64,000 bases of DNA, taken from NCBI GenBank assembly GCA_947643415.1, contig CANRWA010000010.1, positions 21,723 through 85,722 on the forward strand, read 5' to 3'. The position numbers and the translations under genes are program-made. This document shows positions 1 to 7,999 of the stretch, piece by piece. The notes beneath the pieces were generated by a model that worked only from the letters and a program-made list of their open reading frames with translations, searched no databases and was not told where the DNA came from. The first letter of the stretch is position 1; the number at the start of each line of letters is the position of its first letter. This DNA is from an uncultured Clostridia bacterium (GTDB lineage: Bacteria; Bacillota; Clostridia; Lachnospirales; Lachnospiraceae).

Positions 1-181
1 CGATGTTCACAGTCCACAGGGGAACAGGGACAAAGTGCCGTAAAATAATGCCGATACCGGCAAAGCCGCCTGTCACCATTGATAAAGGCTCATAAACCAT
101 ATTGGTTCCCAGAGCCATAAAAAAAGTTCCCAGCGTGATCAGCGCGTAGGAACCTATCGTCTTTCTGGATGAAGTTATCAT
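1..181 (-). CDS. YitT family membrane protein, N-terminal part, cut by window edge
   Basis: Only the first 60 codons are in the window. The translation opens with a short polar stretch, then a hydrophobic helix (residues 11-22) followed by the pattern 'MVYEPLSMVTGGFAGIGIIL'. This matches the start of YitT/DUF161 proteins, multi-pass membrane proteins of unknown transport role that usually end in a cytoplasmic DUF2179 domain. The ATG at 179-181 overlaps the stop codon of the upstream glycosyltransferase gene by four bases (ATGA), so the two are translationally coupled. The family call rests on the N-terminal signature only. Confidence 0.75.
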   Translation of the reverse strand, partial: MITSSRKTIGSYALITLGTFFMALGTNMVYEPLSMVTGGFAGIGIILRHFVPVPLWTVNI

Positions 182-924
182 TTTTGATTTCCCCGCAATT
201 TCTTTTTAGTATTATAATCGTCCATTTTACGGTTAAATATACGTCTGCGGAAGAAATGCGAATAGGGGATCCGGACGATCCATTGAAAGATACCGCTCAG
301 ATGAAGCCGGCGGATCCAGACGGGGATATAAACATTGTCCCGGATAATGAGCGGAAGGATACTGCCCCCCACAACACATAATTTGGTATTTACCTTTCCC
401 TTATTTTTCTCCAGCCACTCCTCCTGCCCTGTGCTGTCCATGGACAGCAGGAGAATGTCTGGAAGTTTTATATTTATATCATTTACCAATGTCTCCTCTG
501 ACACATTCCCATCTGAGACATAGACACCAAGTATATTATCCTTTGGAAAATACTTTGTCAGATAACGGTACATTGCCTTTGCCTCTTTCTCGTTGCGGAG
601 TACCAGATAAAAAGTCCGTTCTGCCAGATTCAGTGGTTTTACCAGATTCAGCAGGCAGTGATAATCAACCACCATGCCCCCCGTCTCAAGAACATCTACA
701 TGATGTGCTGACAGGATCGCCTTCTCTCCCGGCAGGACCATATCCGCCCGGTCCAGAACCTGCTGCACCAGTTCATTTTTGTCATACGTGTCAATATAGT
801 CAAGAGAGATCATATGAACTACATTGGTATAATCATTTTCAAGATATCCTGCCATCTCTCTCTGAAGGCTCTCTTCGGACAACAGATCCACTTCCAGATC
901 CATGATCCGTATCCTGGTTCCCAT
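178..924 (-). CDS. WecG/TagA/CpsF-like (GT26) glycosyltransferase, divergent
   Basis: A 248-residue soluble protein with the overall pattern of GT26 glycosyltransferases, which add N-acetylmannosamine or similar sugars to lipid-linked wall-polymer or exopolysaccharide precursors. The region 'ADMVLPGE' (residues 60-67) corresponds to the family's ADxxxPDG block. The C-terminal Arg-rich stretch (about 205-235) resembles the membrane-docking tail of TagA. The usual Asp of the PDG triplet is replaced here (PGE), so activity or chemistry may differ. A GGAGG site lies 9 nt before the start. It is coupled to the downstream YitT gene by a 4-nt overlap. Family membership is moderately sure; the substrate is unknown. 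Confidence 0.6.
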   Translation of the reverse strand: MGTRIRIMDLEVDLLSEESLQREMAGYLENDYTNVVHMISLDYIDTYDKNELVQQVLDRADMVLPGEKAILSAHHVDVLETGGMVVDYHCLLNLVKPLNLAERTFYLVLRNEKEAKAMYRYLTKYFPKDNILGVYVSDGNVSEETLVNDINIKLPDILLLSMDSTGQEEWLEKNKGKVNTKLCVVGGSILPLIIRDNVYIPVWIRRLHLSGIFQWIVRIPYSHFFRRRIFNRKMDDYNTKKKLRGNQK

Positions 925-998
925 GTATATTCAACCTCCTTCTCTCTTCTGAATCGGTATTTCTATTCATTCCCTGCCATCATTGGCAAAAGATCGGT

Positions 999-2123
999 CT
1001 ATGACAGTTTGGCATCTGTTCCAAGGAGAATTTCTATATCGGCACCATTCGTCAGGTCTTCCCTCTCCACGATACTTGCTGACGGAAAATATTTTTTCAG
1101 CTCCTGGCCCCACTTTTTCTTCTTTGCATATATGACTGTACTGCTTCTCTTCTGCCCGGTATAATTACCCAATCCTTTTATCTTCAGGCTTTCCGCCTCC
1201 AGTTTTGTCTTGTAAGCAGCCGCCAGTCCATCAATCCCGCTGCCATTTGTGATCTGGATGGTATGGCCGCTGGCCGCTGCTGATGAGTCAGTGCTGCTAC
1301 TGCTTTTCTGTGAACCCGTATAGCTCTCGGACTCCCATATGCGGTTCACCAGTTTCTTATTTTTTGTTTTATCCAAAAGATAGACATTTCCGTTCTTTGC
1401 ACCATATGCATGGTACAGGCGGATATTCTCCTGTTTAACCTTTGTCAGGGGTTCGGCATACCCCTGTTTCTGTGAAAGTGTTATATCCGTGATCAGATTA
1501 TCCCATTCATCCTCAATAAGGTCCTCCATCTCCCCACCAGAAGAACATGCCGCAGCACGGTCCAGCAGAGCCTTTGCCGGCTTGTATTTCGGTTTTTTCT
1601 TTGATCCGGCATTTTCAAAATATGTGTCAAATTTATCTGAAGAGATTGCCGTAAAGTAGCCAATATCTGCCTTTAAATCCTCCTGAAGGATGAGAATCCC
1701 ATACTCGTATGCCACATCCCCGCTGAAATAATCATTGATATCTGACATTTTGGAAAGCTGGGGCAGTTTCTGGCTGACCTGAATCAGGTCTGAATAGGTG
1801 TCAGCCGAAATGGTAATCTGTGTGTCTACAGGTATGGTAATGTAATTCATATTCCCGGAAACAGAATCAAATAATTCAAGGACCATGGCCTTTATCTTCT
1901 TTGATTTTGGATCATAGCTGTATATCAGATTGCTGGACTCATTACCAGTATTAACGGTTATCACATGCTTATACGTCGTACTCCTCTCCGTCCTTCCTGT
2001 CTGGTCAAAATAGAGCATCGTAAGATAATAGCTCAGTACCCCCACGGCGGCCAGCAGTAAGATGATCCCTATTGTCTTAAAAAAATTTAAGGCAATAATG
2101 CCTGCTACGCTTTTTTTCTTCAT
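999..2123 (-). CDS. Membrane-anchored protein with C-terminal LytR_C domain
   Basis: 374 residues with one N-terminal membrane helix (about 12-34) and the rest predicted outside the cell. Residues about 290-372 ('IQITNGSGIDGLAAAYKTKL' onward) match the LytR_C domain found at the C-terminus of LytR-CpsA-Psr wall-polymer ligases. The central part (about 50-250) is only loosely LCP-like and I could not see the LCP catalytic arginines clearly. A Ser/Ala-rich linker at about 272-288 separates the two parts. It sits upstream of the GT26 gene on the same strand (75-nt gap), consistent with a cell-envelope polymer role. It has its own strong promoter at 2180-2208. Confidence 0.6.
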   Translation of the reverse strand: MKKKSVAGIIALNFFKTIGIILLLAAVGVLSYYLTMLYFDQTGRTERSTTYKHVITVNTGNESSNLIYSYDPKSKKIKAMVLELFDSVSGNMNYITIPVDTQITISADTYSDLIQVSQKLPQLSKMSDINDYFSGDVAYEYGILILQEDLKADIGYFTAISSDKFDTYFENAGSKKKPKYKPAKALLDRAAACSSGGEMEDLIEDEWDNLITDITLSQKQGYAEPLTKVKQENIRLYHAYGAKNGNVYLLDKTKNKKLVNRIWESESYTGSQKSSSSTDSSAAASGHTIQITNGSGIDGLAAAYKTKLEAESLKIKGLGNYTGQKRSSTVIYAKKKKWGQELKKYFPSASIVEREDLTNGADIEILLGTDAKLS

Positions 2124-2179
2124 TAATAATTCTCCCTTAAATCAGATTACAACGATGGATTTTTACAAACGTTCTTGTT

Positions 2180-2208
2180 ATTATATCAGATAAGGAAAAA
2201 ATATACAA
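2180..2208 (-). promoter_or_regulatory. Sigma-70 type promoter for the LytR_C gene
   Basis: On the minus strand TTGTAT (2203-2208) and TATAAT (2180-2185) are separated by exactly 17 bp. They lie about 60 bp before the LytR_C start codon. The plus-strand operon starting at 2270 diverges from the same intergenic region; its best -10 is TATGAT at 2226-2231, with a weak -35. Confidence 0.6.
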
Positions 2209-2269
2209 CTTTTTTTCATTTTATGGTATGATGGAATCAAAACAGATTATTTATAAGGGGGAATTAAGG

Positions 2270-3061
2270 ATGAAATATGATGTAACACCTGTGGAACTGA
2301 TCCATCTGCTGACAGAAAATGGGATGTATGAACCTCCAAATGTGGAACAATATCTGAAAGACTATGAAAAAGAACATAATATTACCATACCTGCCCGCCT
2401 GAAAGAGTTTATGGCTGCAGCATACATGAATCCTCTCCTGGAGACATCGGATGTCTGGGTACAGGAGGAGGGACCGAAATGGTTTTCCCTATATGAGGAG
2501 ATCCAGGAGATGCTAGATGAAGACCGGGAAGAATATTTGGAAAATGAAGAAAGTGATTTTCATATATTTGCCAAAACCCCAAGGGAAAAATGGGGCGAAC
2601 TGACTCCTGACTATCTGAACATAGGCAGCGATTATGCTGCAGGTGTTGTATCTTATGGGATCCAGGCAAAAGATCTGGACACCGAAAACCCACCTGTGTA
2701 TCTACAACATGAAGCCGATCCTCTCACACAATGGAATATGCTTTTCAAAAGTGTGTCAGACTATCTATTGTATGTGATCAGTGATGTCCTTCTTGGCACC
2801 TTTTATAACACAGCACGAAACATATTGGAATACTATGGCTGGAGATTTGAGGACTATGAATACAACACTCTGGAGAATGCCACAGACTTGTTTGGAAAAT
2901 ATGACATAGATCCCTCCAGATTATATAAGATCCAGACAATCTTCCCGGAAGACTGGCAGTCAGAGCGCATTGTATGCTGCCGGGAAGATCTGGTAATCGT
3001 CATAAAACTGGAAAATTCTGAAGTTGAAGCAGTGGTCATTTCAAAGGAGAGTGCCACATGA
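2270..3061 (+). CDS. SMI1/KNR4 (SUKH) superfamily-like protein
   Basis: 263 residues starting at the ATG at 2270, chosen because AAGGGGGAA lies 7 nt upstream; an in-frame ATG 42 nt earlier has no such site. The pattern 'IPARLKEFMAAAYMNPLL', then a stretch with 'YLNIGSDYAAGVVSYGI' and 'SVSDYLLYVISDVL', fits SUKH-fold proteins. In bacteria these are often immunity proteins to polymorphic toxins or general protein-interaction modules. No toxin gene is adjacent. It is the first gene of the 2.3-11.1 kb run and overlaps the next gene by 4 nt (ATGA). Fold assignment is moderately confident; function is unknown. Confidence 0.6.
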   Translation: MKYDVTPVELIHLLTENGMYEPPNVEQYLKDYEKEHNITIPARLKEFMAAAYMNPLLETSDVWVQEEGPKWFSLYEEIQEMLDEDREEYLENEESDFHIFAKTPREKWGELTPDYLNIGSDYAAGVVSYGIQAKDLDTENPPVYLQHEADPLTQWNMLFKSVSDYLLYVISDVLLGTFYNTARNILEYYGWRFEDYEYNTLENATDLFGKYDIDPSRLYKIQTIFPEDWQSERIVCCREDLVIVIKLENSEVEAVVISKESAT

Positions 3062-3822
3062 ACCAATATGCTATTGTTACAGGCGCCTCTGGCAGCATCG
3101 GAGGTGCCATCGCCATGAAGCTTGCAAAAGAAGGCTATGATCTCCTGCTCATAGGCGGCAGGCAGGCAGAGAGATTATCGGAAACCTGCTCCCTCTGCCG
3201 CCGGGAGGGAGTCTCCGCAGCCGGCCTGCAGATCGACTTTTCAGATCCCCATAAAGCAGAACAGATCCTGGCTGGCCACACTGGCCCCTGTGGTTCCAGT
3301 GCGGATAACCGGACTGCCTCCTGCAGGGAAGCCCAGCTTCTTGTGAACTGTGCCGGAGTCTCCCACATCGGGCTTCTGCAGGATATGAGTACAGAAGAAT
3401 GGCTTCGGATCATAAATATTAACCTCACTTCTGCATTTACCATGTGCCGTTATGTGATCCCATCTATGGTTCAGGCAAAACAAGGGCATATCCTGAATAT
3501 CTCGTCTGTCTGGGGGAGTGTGGGAGCCTCCTGCGAAACTGCCTACTCTGCCACGAAGGGCGGCATCCATGCCCTGACGAAAGCCCTTGCCAAAGAACTG
3601 GCACCCAGCGGCATCGCTGTCAATGCCATTGCCTGTGGTATGGTCAATACTCCTATGAACGCCTGCTTTACAAAGGAAGAGATCGCAGATATCTGTGAAG
3701 AGATTCCCGCCGGACATATGGGAACACCAGAAGAGATCGCAGATACTGTGTCACTTCTTGCCAAAGCGCCTGCGTATCTCACCGGACAGATCATTGGTGT
3801 AGATGGCGGTTGGAAAGTGTGA
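3058..3822 (+). CDS. SDR-family NAD(P)-dependent oxidoreductase, YmfI/FabG-like
   Basis: A classical short-chain dehydrogenase of 254 residues. The Rossmann signature 'TGASGSIGGAIA' is at 8-19, the NAG motif 'NCAGVSH' near 98, and the catalytic Ser-Tyr-Lys as 'NISSVWG...AYSATKGG' (Tyr about 162, Lys about 166). The C-terminus 'LTGQIIGVDGGWKV' is typical. The 'SSVWGSVGASCE' block is closest to YmfI, the elongation factor P 5-aminopentanone reductase of Firmicutes, rather than fatty-acid FabG. That subfamily call is an inference. The insertion at about 75-90 (Gly/Ser/Cys-rich) is longer than usual. It overlaps the SUKH gene by 4 nt. Confidence 0.75.
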   Translation: MNQYAIVTGASGSIGGAIAMKLAKEGYDLLLIGGRQAERLSETCSLCRREGVSAAGLQIDFSDPHKAEQILAGHTGPCGSSADNRTASCREAQLLVNCAGVSHIGLLQDMSTEEWLRIININLTSAFTMCRYVIPSMVQAKQGHILNISSVWGSVGASCETAYSATKGGIHALTKALAKELAPSGIAVNAIACGMVNTPMNACFTKEEIADICEEIPAGHMGTPEEIADTVSLLAKAPAYLTGQIIGVDGGWKV

Positions 3823-3864
3823 AGGAAATTGATGGTTCGTAAAAACCTACAACAGGAGGAAGAA

Positions 3865-5667
3865 ATGAGGAAAAAGGACTACATAAAAACTACAATTATT
3901 ACGATATTTATTATGATAGCATCCATAGGCTTTCATTTTCTGGGAGCGGCAGGATCATGGGATGTCAGGATTTCGGACTGGCTGAACCAAAAAGAGACAG
4001 TCACAGATAAGAAAATATACATAATTGGAATTGATGATAAGACTCTTGAAAAATACGGTCCTGTAAATACCTGGAGCAGGGAGATCCCTGCAAGATTAGT
4101 AGAACTACTGAATGCCGACGGTAAGACACATCCGGCAGTGATCGGTTTCGATGTGATCTACAGCGAAAATGTGGATGAAACAGCCGATAACCATTTTGCC
4201 AAAGCCTGCCAAAAGGCTGGGAATGTGGTGGCTGCCATGAGTTTTTCCTTTAAAGAACAGCCTGAAACGGAGGAAGATGGAACGGTTATTTACAACCCAT
4301 ATCATGTAGAGGATGTGATCACACCCTACAAGAGCCTCAGGGATAGTGTGGACTGCGGATTTGCCAATACTACCATTGATGCGGATGGGTGTGTGCGCCA
4401 GGCAATGGCATACGTTGACCACAATGGGGAGCCTGTATACAGCCTGTCCTTCCAGTGCTACAAAAAATATCGGAAAAGCCAGGGGAAAGAAGCAGAACTT
4501 CCTGAAACATATGGAAGGAACAACAGCTTCTATTTTTCCTATTCCGGCAAACCCGGTGGGTATAACCTTGTCTCCATGGCAGATGTACTGGATGGAACTG
4601 TAGATGCAGGAATCTTTCAGGATGCCATTGTGCTGGTGGGTGCTTATGCTGTAGGAATGCAGGATGCCTATCCTCCTGCCGTGAGCCATAACAGCCAGAT
4701 GTATGGAGTCGAGATCCATGCCAATATCATAGAGGCATTGCTGGAAGGGAAGACACAGCTCCCCGTCTCCCCTCTCCTTTATGCCATTGCAGCAGGACTG
4801 ATCTGCGGAATATTCTTTCTGCTGGTGAGAAAGGCAAAGATTGTGATCTCTTCCCTCCTGCTTGCTGCTTTCGTCATTCTGGATCTAATCCTGGCAAAAG
4901 TATTTTATACCAGAGGTATAGTCACTCCTGTGATACTGCTGCCTGTGGTCCTTGCCCTCATCTATCTTGTCCGGCTGATACAGGGGTATCTTGTGGAGAT
5001 ACACCGCCGGCGGCATGTACTCAATGTATTTAAACAATATGTGGCGCCCCAGGTAGTGGATAAGATCAGCAAAGACAGGGATTTTAAACTTGTACTGGGC
5101 GGGGAGACCCGTCATGTCGCCGTACTGTTTGTGGATATCCGGGGCTTTACTACCATGTCAGAAAGTCTCCGCCCAGATGAAGTAGTGGAGATCCTCAATG
5201 AATATCTGAGCCTTACTACCAAATCTATCTTTGATAATGGGGGAACCTTGGATAAATTTGTGGGGGATGCCACTATGGCAGTATTTAACGCACCATTTGA
5301 TCTGGACGACTATATTTTCCGCGCCGTCTGTACCGCCTGGGATATGAAAGCCGGGGCAGACGCCATCGCCGATCAATTCGAGAAACGGTTTGGGAAACGC
5401 GTTGCCTTCGGAATCGGTATCAACTGTGGCGAAGCCGTCGTTGGAAATATCGGCTGTGATTTCCGTATGGACTATACAGCCATTGGAGATACAGTGAACA
5501 CCGCCGCGCGTTTGGAGAGCAATGCGGAGCGCGGACAGATCCTGATCAGCGAGCAGGTATATGAGGCAGTAAAAGACCGCACCGAAGTAACACCTATTGG
5601 CGAGATCCCGCTTAAGGGAAAGAGCAATGGGGTTTTTGTATATCAGTTAGATAAGGTGATGAAATAA
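3865..5667 (+). CDS. CHASE2-domain class III adenylate cyclase
   Basis: 600 residues from the ATG at 3865, which has AGGAGG 6 nt upstream; an in-frame TTG at 3829 lacks a site. Order: one N-terminal membrane helix (about 8-28), an extracellular CHASE2 sensor (about 30-295), three membrane helices (about 303-322, 327-350, 354-374), then a class III cyclase domain (about 415-595). Metal-binding Asp residues are in 'FVDIRGFT' (about 420) and 'FVGDATMA' (about 466). The Lys of 'DKFVGD' and Asp of 'AIGDTVNTAARLE' are the adenine-selecting pair, and the Asn and Arg of NTAARLE are present. The enzyme therefore looks active and cAMP-forming. FecR and HD-GYP genes follow in the same run. Confidence 0.88.
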   Translation: MRKKDYIKTTIITIFIMIASIGFHFLGAAGSWDVRISDWLNQKETVTDKKIYIIGIDDKTLEKYGPVNTWSREIPARLVELLNADGKTHPAVIGFDVIYSENVDETADNHFAKACQKAGNVVAAMSFSFKEQPETEEDGTVIYNPYHVEDVITPYKSLRDSVDCGFANTTIDADGCVRQAMAYVDHNGEPVYSLSFQCYKKYRKSQGKEAELPETYGRNNSFYFSYSGKPGGYNLVSMADVLDGTVDAGIFQDAIVLVGAYAVGMQDAYPPAVSHNSQMYGVEIHANIIEALLEGKTQLPVSPLLYAIAAGLICGIFFLLVRKAKIVISSLLLAAFVILDLILAKVFYTRGIVTPVILLPVVLALIYLVRLIQGYLVEIHRRRHVLNVFKQYVAPQVVDKISKDRDFKLVLGGETRHVAVLFVDIRGFTTMSESLRPDEVVEILNEYLSLTTKSIFDNGGTLDKFVGDATMAVFNAPFDLDDYIFRAVCTAWDMKAGADAIADQFEKRFGKRVAFGIGINCGEAVVGNIGCDFRMDYTAIGDTVNTAARLESNAERGQILISEQVYEAVKDRTEVTPIGEIPLKGKSNGVFVYQLDKVMK

Positions 5668-6462
5668 ATGAACCAATTATATTTAGTTCCGGACATCCAG
5701 GATACAGAACATTCTGTCCGGCTTGCAGAGGAGTATGGCTGTGCATTTGAATATAATGACTTCTATTCCCCTGCAGTTCTGGATGCCCCGGAGAAACAGG
5801 AAGAGATAATCGCACATTACCGGAAATACCGCAGTGACTTTTCTAAAGATACTATGCATGGCGCTTTTCTGGATGTGACCATACACAGCAGTGATTCCCG
5901 GATACGGGAGATTTCTATGCTGCGGATACGCCAGTCTATGGAGATCGCAAAAAAACTCGGACTGAGAGGCGTCGTATTTCATACGGGACGGCTGGCAGGT
6001 TTCCGGGTAGACTATTATTTAACACAATGGAAAGAACAGAATGCTGCCTTTTTCCGGAAACTATCAGAAGAATACCCGGAACAGCAGATCTATATGGAAA
6101 ACATGTTTGATGAAGCCCCCGACGTTCTCGCCAGACTGGCAGAGGAATTGAACGATGTCAGAAATTTCGGAGTCTGCCTGGATTATGCCCACGCAGCACT
6201 TACCAGTTGTCCGGGAAAGGAATGGGTGGACGCGCTGGCTGGCTATATCCGCCATATACATATTAATGATAATGATCTGAAGAATGACCTGCATCTCCCT
6301 CTGGGGGAAGGGCAGATTGACTGGAACGATTTTAACCATCTGCTCTGTAGGCATGAAGTGGATGCCAGTGTCCTCATCGAGGTAAATGGCTATGAGGCAC
6401 AGAAAAGATCCCTTACCTATATGGTGCAGCACGGAATCTACCCTGTGAAAAACTGTGAATAA
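5668..6462 (+). CDS. Sugar phosphate isomerase/epimerase-like TIM-barrel protein
   Basis: 264 residues of the xylose-isomerase-like/AP endonuclease 2 TIM-barrel superfamily. Metal-ligand segments visible are 'HGAFLDVTIHSSD' (about 61-73), 'GVVFHTGR' (His about 107), 'IYMENMFD' (Glu about 142), 'GVCLDYAHA' (Asp and His about 172-175), 'HIHINDND' (about 196-203) and 'VLIEVNG' (Glu about 242). Substrate cannot be read from sequence; relatives act on sugars, inosose or hydroxypyruvate. The start codon directly follows the stop of the cyclase gene, with AAGGTGA inside the preceding codons, so translation is coupled. Confidence 0.75.
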   Translation: MNQLYLVPDIQDTEHSVRLAEEYGCAFEYNDFYSPAVLDAPEKQEEIIAHYRKYRSDFSKDTMHGAFLDVTIHSSDSRIREISMLRIRQSMEIAKKLGLRGVVFHTGRLAGFRVDYYLTQWKEQNAAFFRKLSEEYPEQQIYMENMFDEAPDVLARLAEELNDVRNFGVCLDYAHAALTSCPGKEWVDALAGYIRHIHINDNDLKNDLHLPLGEGQIDWNDFNHLLCRHEVDASVLIEVNGYEAQKRSLTYMVQHGIYPVKNCE

Positions 6463-6472
6463 GGAGATAGGC

Positions 6473-7942
6473 ATGTGTTTTACATATAACGACTTTAAAA
6501 AGATACTGAATATCGGCATCGGGCTGACAACAGAAAAAAACCAGAACCGGCTTTTGACCGCAATTCTTGAAAATGCAATGGAAATTACGAATTGCGATGC
6601 AAGCACACTATATTTATATGAAAATAACTGTCTGAATTTTAAGATCATGAAAACCCTTTCCATGGGAGTCAGCCGGGGTACAGATGGGGAATTTATTGAT
6701 GATATGCCGCCAGTGCCAATGGATGAACAGAACATATGTTCCTATGCGGCGATCCACCGGGAGATCGTAAATGTGCCGGATGTAGACAACAGCGGCCGGT
6801 TTGATTTCTCAGGGCCAAAAAGATATGATGCCCTGACCGGATACCATACCCGGTCCCAGCTTGTCATACCACTTGAGAACAATGAAAATGAATTGATCGG
6901 TGTACTGCAGCTCATCAATGCCATGGATCTGGATGGAACCGTCATCCCATTTGATGAACAATATGATATTATCATCCGTTCCCTTGGTTCCATGGCGGCC
7001 ATCGAGCTTACCAACCTGCTGCATATGGAAGAAATGAAGGCACAGCTATACTCTTTCGTGGAGGCGCTGACCATGGCACTGGATGAGAGAACTCCCTATA
7101 ACGCCTCCCATACGGAACATGTAGAAAAATATGCCGGTCTTCTCGCCGATCATATTTCCAAAATGTATGAGGAAGGGAAAAGCACTGAGTTCTTTGATCA
7201 GGACCGGAAGGAGAAATTACAGTTGGCAGCACTTCTTCATGATATTGGCAAGATAACTATTCCCCGCGGCGTGATGAACCGGGCAACACGGCTGGACCGC
7301 GATATCTGTATGGTGGATATGCGGTTTGAGCTTCTGAAGTCCCTGTATGAGACGGATATGCTTCGGGGACGGATCTCCCAGAAGGAATATGAAAGGCTGC
7401 AGGAAGAACTGGATTCTGAACTGGCATTTATCCATAAGATCGATGGCGCACCATTTCTGAATGATGAAAATTATGAACATGTATGCCGCCTTGCCAGGAA
7501 ATACCACCAGAAAGAGGATGGTACAGTAACAAAGTACCTCACAGAACAGGAAGCCGAACATCTGAGTATCCGAAGGGGAACTCTTTCCCTGGAGGAGAGA
7601 AAAGAGATGGAGAACCATGTGGTAATGACAGATAAAATACTCCACAAGGTCCGTTTCAATAAAAACTACAGAATTATAATGAAATGGGCATCTTCCCATC
7701 ATGAATTCTTAGATGGAAGCGGATATCCCAGACATCTGACTGAGGAATCGCTGGATCTTGAGACCAGGATATTAACGGTTGCCGATATCTATGATGCCCT
7801 GACTGCTACCGACCGCCCTTACAAAAAACCAGTTCCAAAAGAAAAGGCACTGGACATCCTGAGAAGTATGGCAGAGGAAGGAAAAATTGACCGCCAGCTG
7901 GTAGAATGGCTTGCTGAGGCATTAGAATCACAGGAAGAATGA
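6473..7942 (+). CDS. GAF domain plus HD-GYP cyclic-dinucleotide phosphodiesterase
   Basis: 489 residues from the ATG at 6473; AAGGAGAT lies 4 nt upstream, preferred over an in-frame GTG at 6455 that overlaps the previous gene. Residues about 1-185 form a GAF sensor. An HD-GYP domain follows, with 'HTEHVEKYA' (about 215), 'LLHDIGKITIP' (HD at about 255), 'HHEFLDGSGYP' (about 409) and 'DIYDALTATDRPYK' (about 440), all intact. About 100 residues are inserted between the HD and the following His region, longer than in typical HD-GYP proteins. Such enzymes hydrolyse c-di-GMP or 3'3'-cGAMP. It is cytoplasmic and lies in the same run as the CHASE2 cyclase. Confidence 0.87.
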   Translation: MCFTYNDFKKILNIGIGLTTEKNQNRLLTAILENAMEITNCDASTLYLYENNCLNFKIMKTLSMGVSRGTDGEFIDDMPPVPMDEQNICSYAAIHREIVNVPDVDNSGRFDFSGPKRYDALTGYHTRSQLVIPLENNENELIGVLQLINAMDLDGTVIPFDEQYDIIIRSLGSMAAIELTNLLHMEEMKAQLYSFVEALTMALDERTPYNASHTEHVEKYAGLLADHISKMYEEGKSTEFFDQDRKEKLQLAALLHDIGKITIPRGVMNRATRLDRDICMVDMRFELLKSLYETDMLRGRISQKEYERLQEELDSELAFIHKIDGAPFLNDENYEHVCRLARKYHQKEDGTVTKYLTEQEAEHLSIRRGTLSLEERKEMENHVVMTDKILHKVRFNKNYRIIMKWASSHHEFLDGSGYPRHLTEESLDLETRILTVADIYDALTATDRPYKKPVPKEKALDILRSMAEEGKIDRQLVEWLAEALESQEE

Positions 7943-7999
7943 AAGACATCAAAATAGCCTGAAAAGGTTTTACATATATAAAATAAGGAGGGAATTTCA

